NCBI RefSeq assembly: GCF_905220365.1 | Contig: NC_061140.1 | Location: 1,304,501 to 1,368,500 of the forward strand | Direction: 5' to 3' | DNA: 64,000 bases | DNA from: Vanessa cardui | Taxonomy: Eukaryota; Arthropoda; Insecta; Lepidoptera; Nymphalidae | In this document: positions 63,561 to 64,000 of the stretch, piece after piece | Layout of the letters: each line of letters begins with the position of its first letter | Position numbering within the stretch: position 1 is the stretch's first letter | The notes under the pieces: generated by a model | What the model was told of the DNA's origin: nothing | The model's database searches: none | The model's input: the letters and a program-made list of their open reading frames with translations, nothing else | Program-made: the position numbers and the translations under genes

Positions 63561-64000
63561 CAAAACAAAACAAAAAAAAATAGTTTATGAGAAAGCTTTA
63601 AATTGATTAACAGAGTGTATGTGTCAATATCAAATCGAACACTTTTAAATAGCCAGTATTTTAGACAAACTTTATTTATTAAGTATCTTCTAATTGTTGT
63701 GACGTGACCATTTTCAGCAATATAAATTACACAATATTTTAATAATAATAAAACTTGACCACCTATATTTTACCTGTGTTGTATTTAGTGATATTTTATT
63801 GATTTGTATTGTAAATGAGTTTCAAATTAAAAGTTATGGTATAGCCAGTTTACACTAAATGGTTTTACAAACTTTATGTTATAAGGACTTAATCATAGCG
63901 ACATAGCAATTTATCACGCATCCTCATGATTCCTGTGTTATTGAAAATATAGAAAAAATTATTGACAGTGTTGCTTTTAATGTATCAGTTATTTCACCGG
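63561..64000. other. AT-rich sequence to the window end
   Basis: No hairpin plus CTAG end for the decayed Helitron was found here, and no gene is seen. Confidence 0.45.

Overview
This window is eukaryotic, AT-rich and made almost entirely of mobile elements. The repeat families point to a lepidopteran genome, probably a butterfly: tRNA-headed SINEs resembling the Metulj type, short Helitrons ending in a GC-rich hairpin plus CTAG, LINE 3' ends with TTTTGA-type tails, and a Mag-like Ty3/gypsy element with very short LTRs. The species cannot be named from sequence alone. I found no host protein-coding gene, no real tRNA or rRNA gene and no CRISPR array. Family names used here are local labels: SINE-1 (tRNA-like head, tail ending in gctgttactt), REP-2 (SINE-like, starts acttggtggtaggg, ends in poly-A), SINE-3 (head gacctccgtggtcgag), SINE-4 (head tagcgcaatggttta), HEL-A and HEL-B (two small non-autonomous Helitron families), LINE-A (3' tail of a LINE) and FB-1 (a hairpin element with a single-stranded 3' tail).

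Layout. 1-4369: the 3' part of a large Helitron with an open Rep/helicase frame; its 5' end lies before the window. It abuts a foldback element with 156-bp arms (4370-5719), whose right arm is split by about 0.9 kb. 5.7-21 kb: only SINEs, small Helitrons, LINE tails and one Tc1/mariner-type MITE. 21219-23889: a young LTR element (196-bp LTRs, one difference) whose single 633-codon frame has Gag, protease and the two ends of integrase but lacks reverse transcriptase, RNase H and the integrase core. 24-32 kb: SINE-like repeats, several nested. 32528-33784: a deleted PIF/Harbinger transposon with a truncated transposase. 34-39 kb: LINE tails, a second MITE, SINE-3 interrupted by FB-1, and an RTE-like LINE C-terminus. 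40.2-46 kb: a duplicated region in which a 1.7-kb block occurs twice, one copy bounded by identical 132-bp repeats. 46-52 kb: SINEs and Helitrons, one interrupted by FB-1. 52616-57404: a complete Mag-like Ty3/gypsy retrotransposon on the minus strand with identical 91-bp LTRs and an intact 1359-codon Gag-Pol. 57.5-61.3 kb: SINE-in-SINE nesting and a LINE pseudogene. 61449-63560: two Helitron 5' ends and a decayed second Helitron Rep/helicase.

How it fits together. The window is a record of successive insertions. Target-site duplications read directly from the sequence give the order in several places: FB-1 into SINE-3, FB-1 into HEL-A, REP-2 into SINE-1, SINE-1 into SINE-1, and Helitron into a foldback arm. 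The youngest insertions, by LTR identity, are the two Ty3/gypsy elements. The deleted one would need proteins from another element to move. The most unusual items are that ORF-preserving deleted gypsy element, the FB-1 hairpin retroposons with 12-14 bp duplications, the Helitron/foldback junction with a readable empty site, and the 132-bp-flanked duplicated block.
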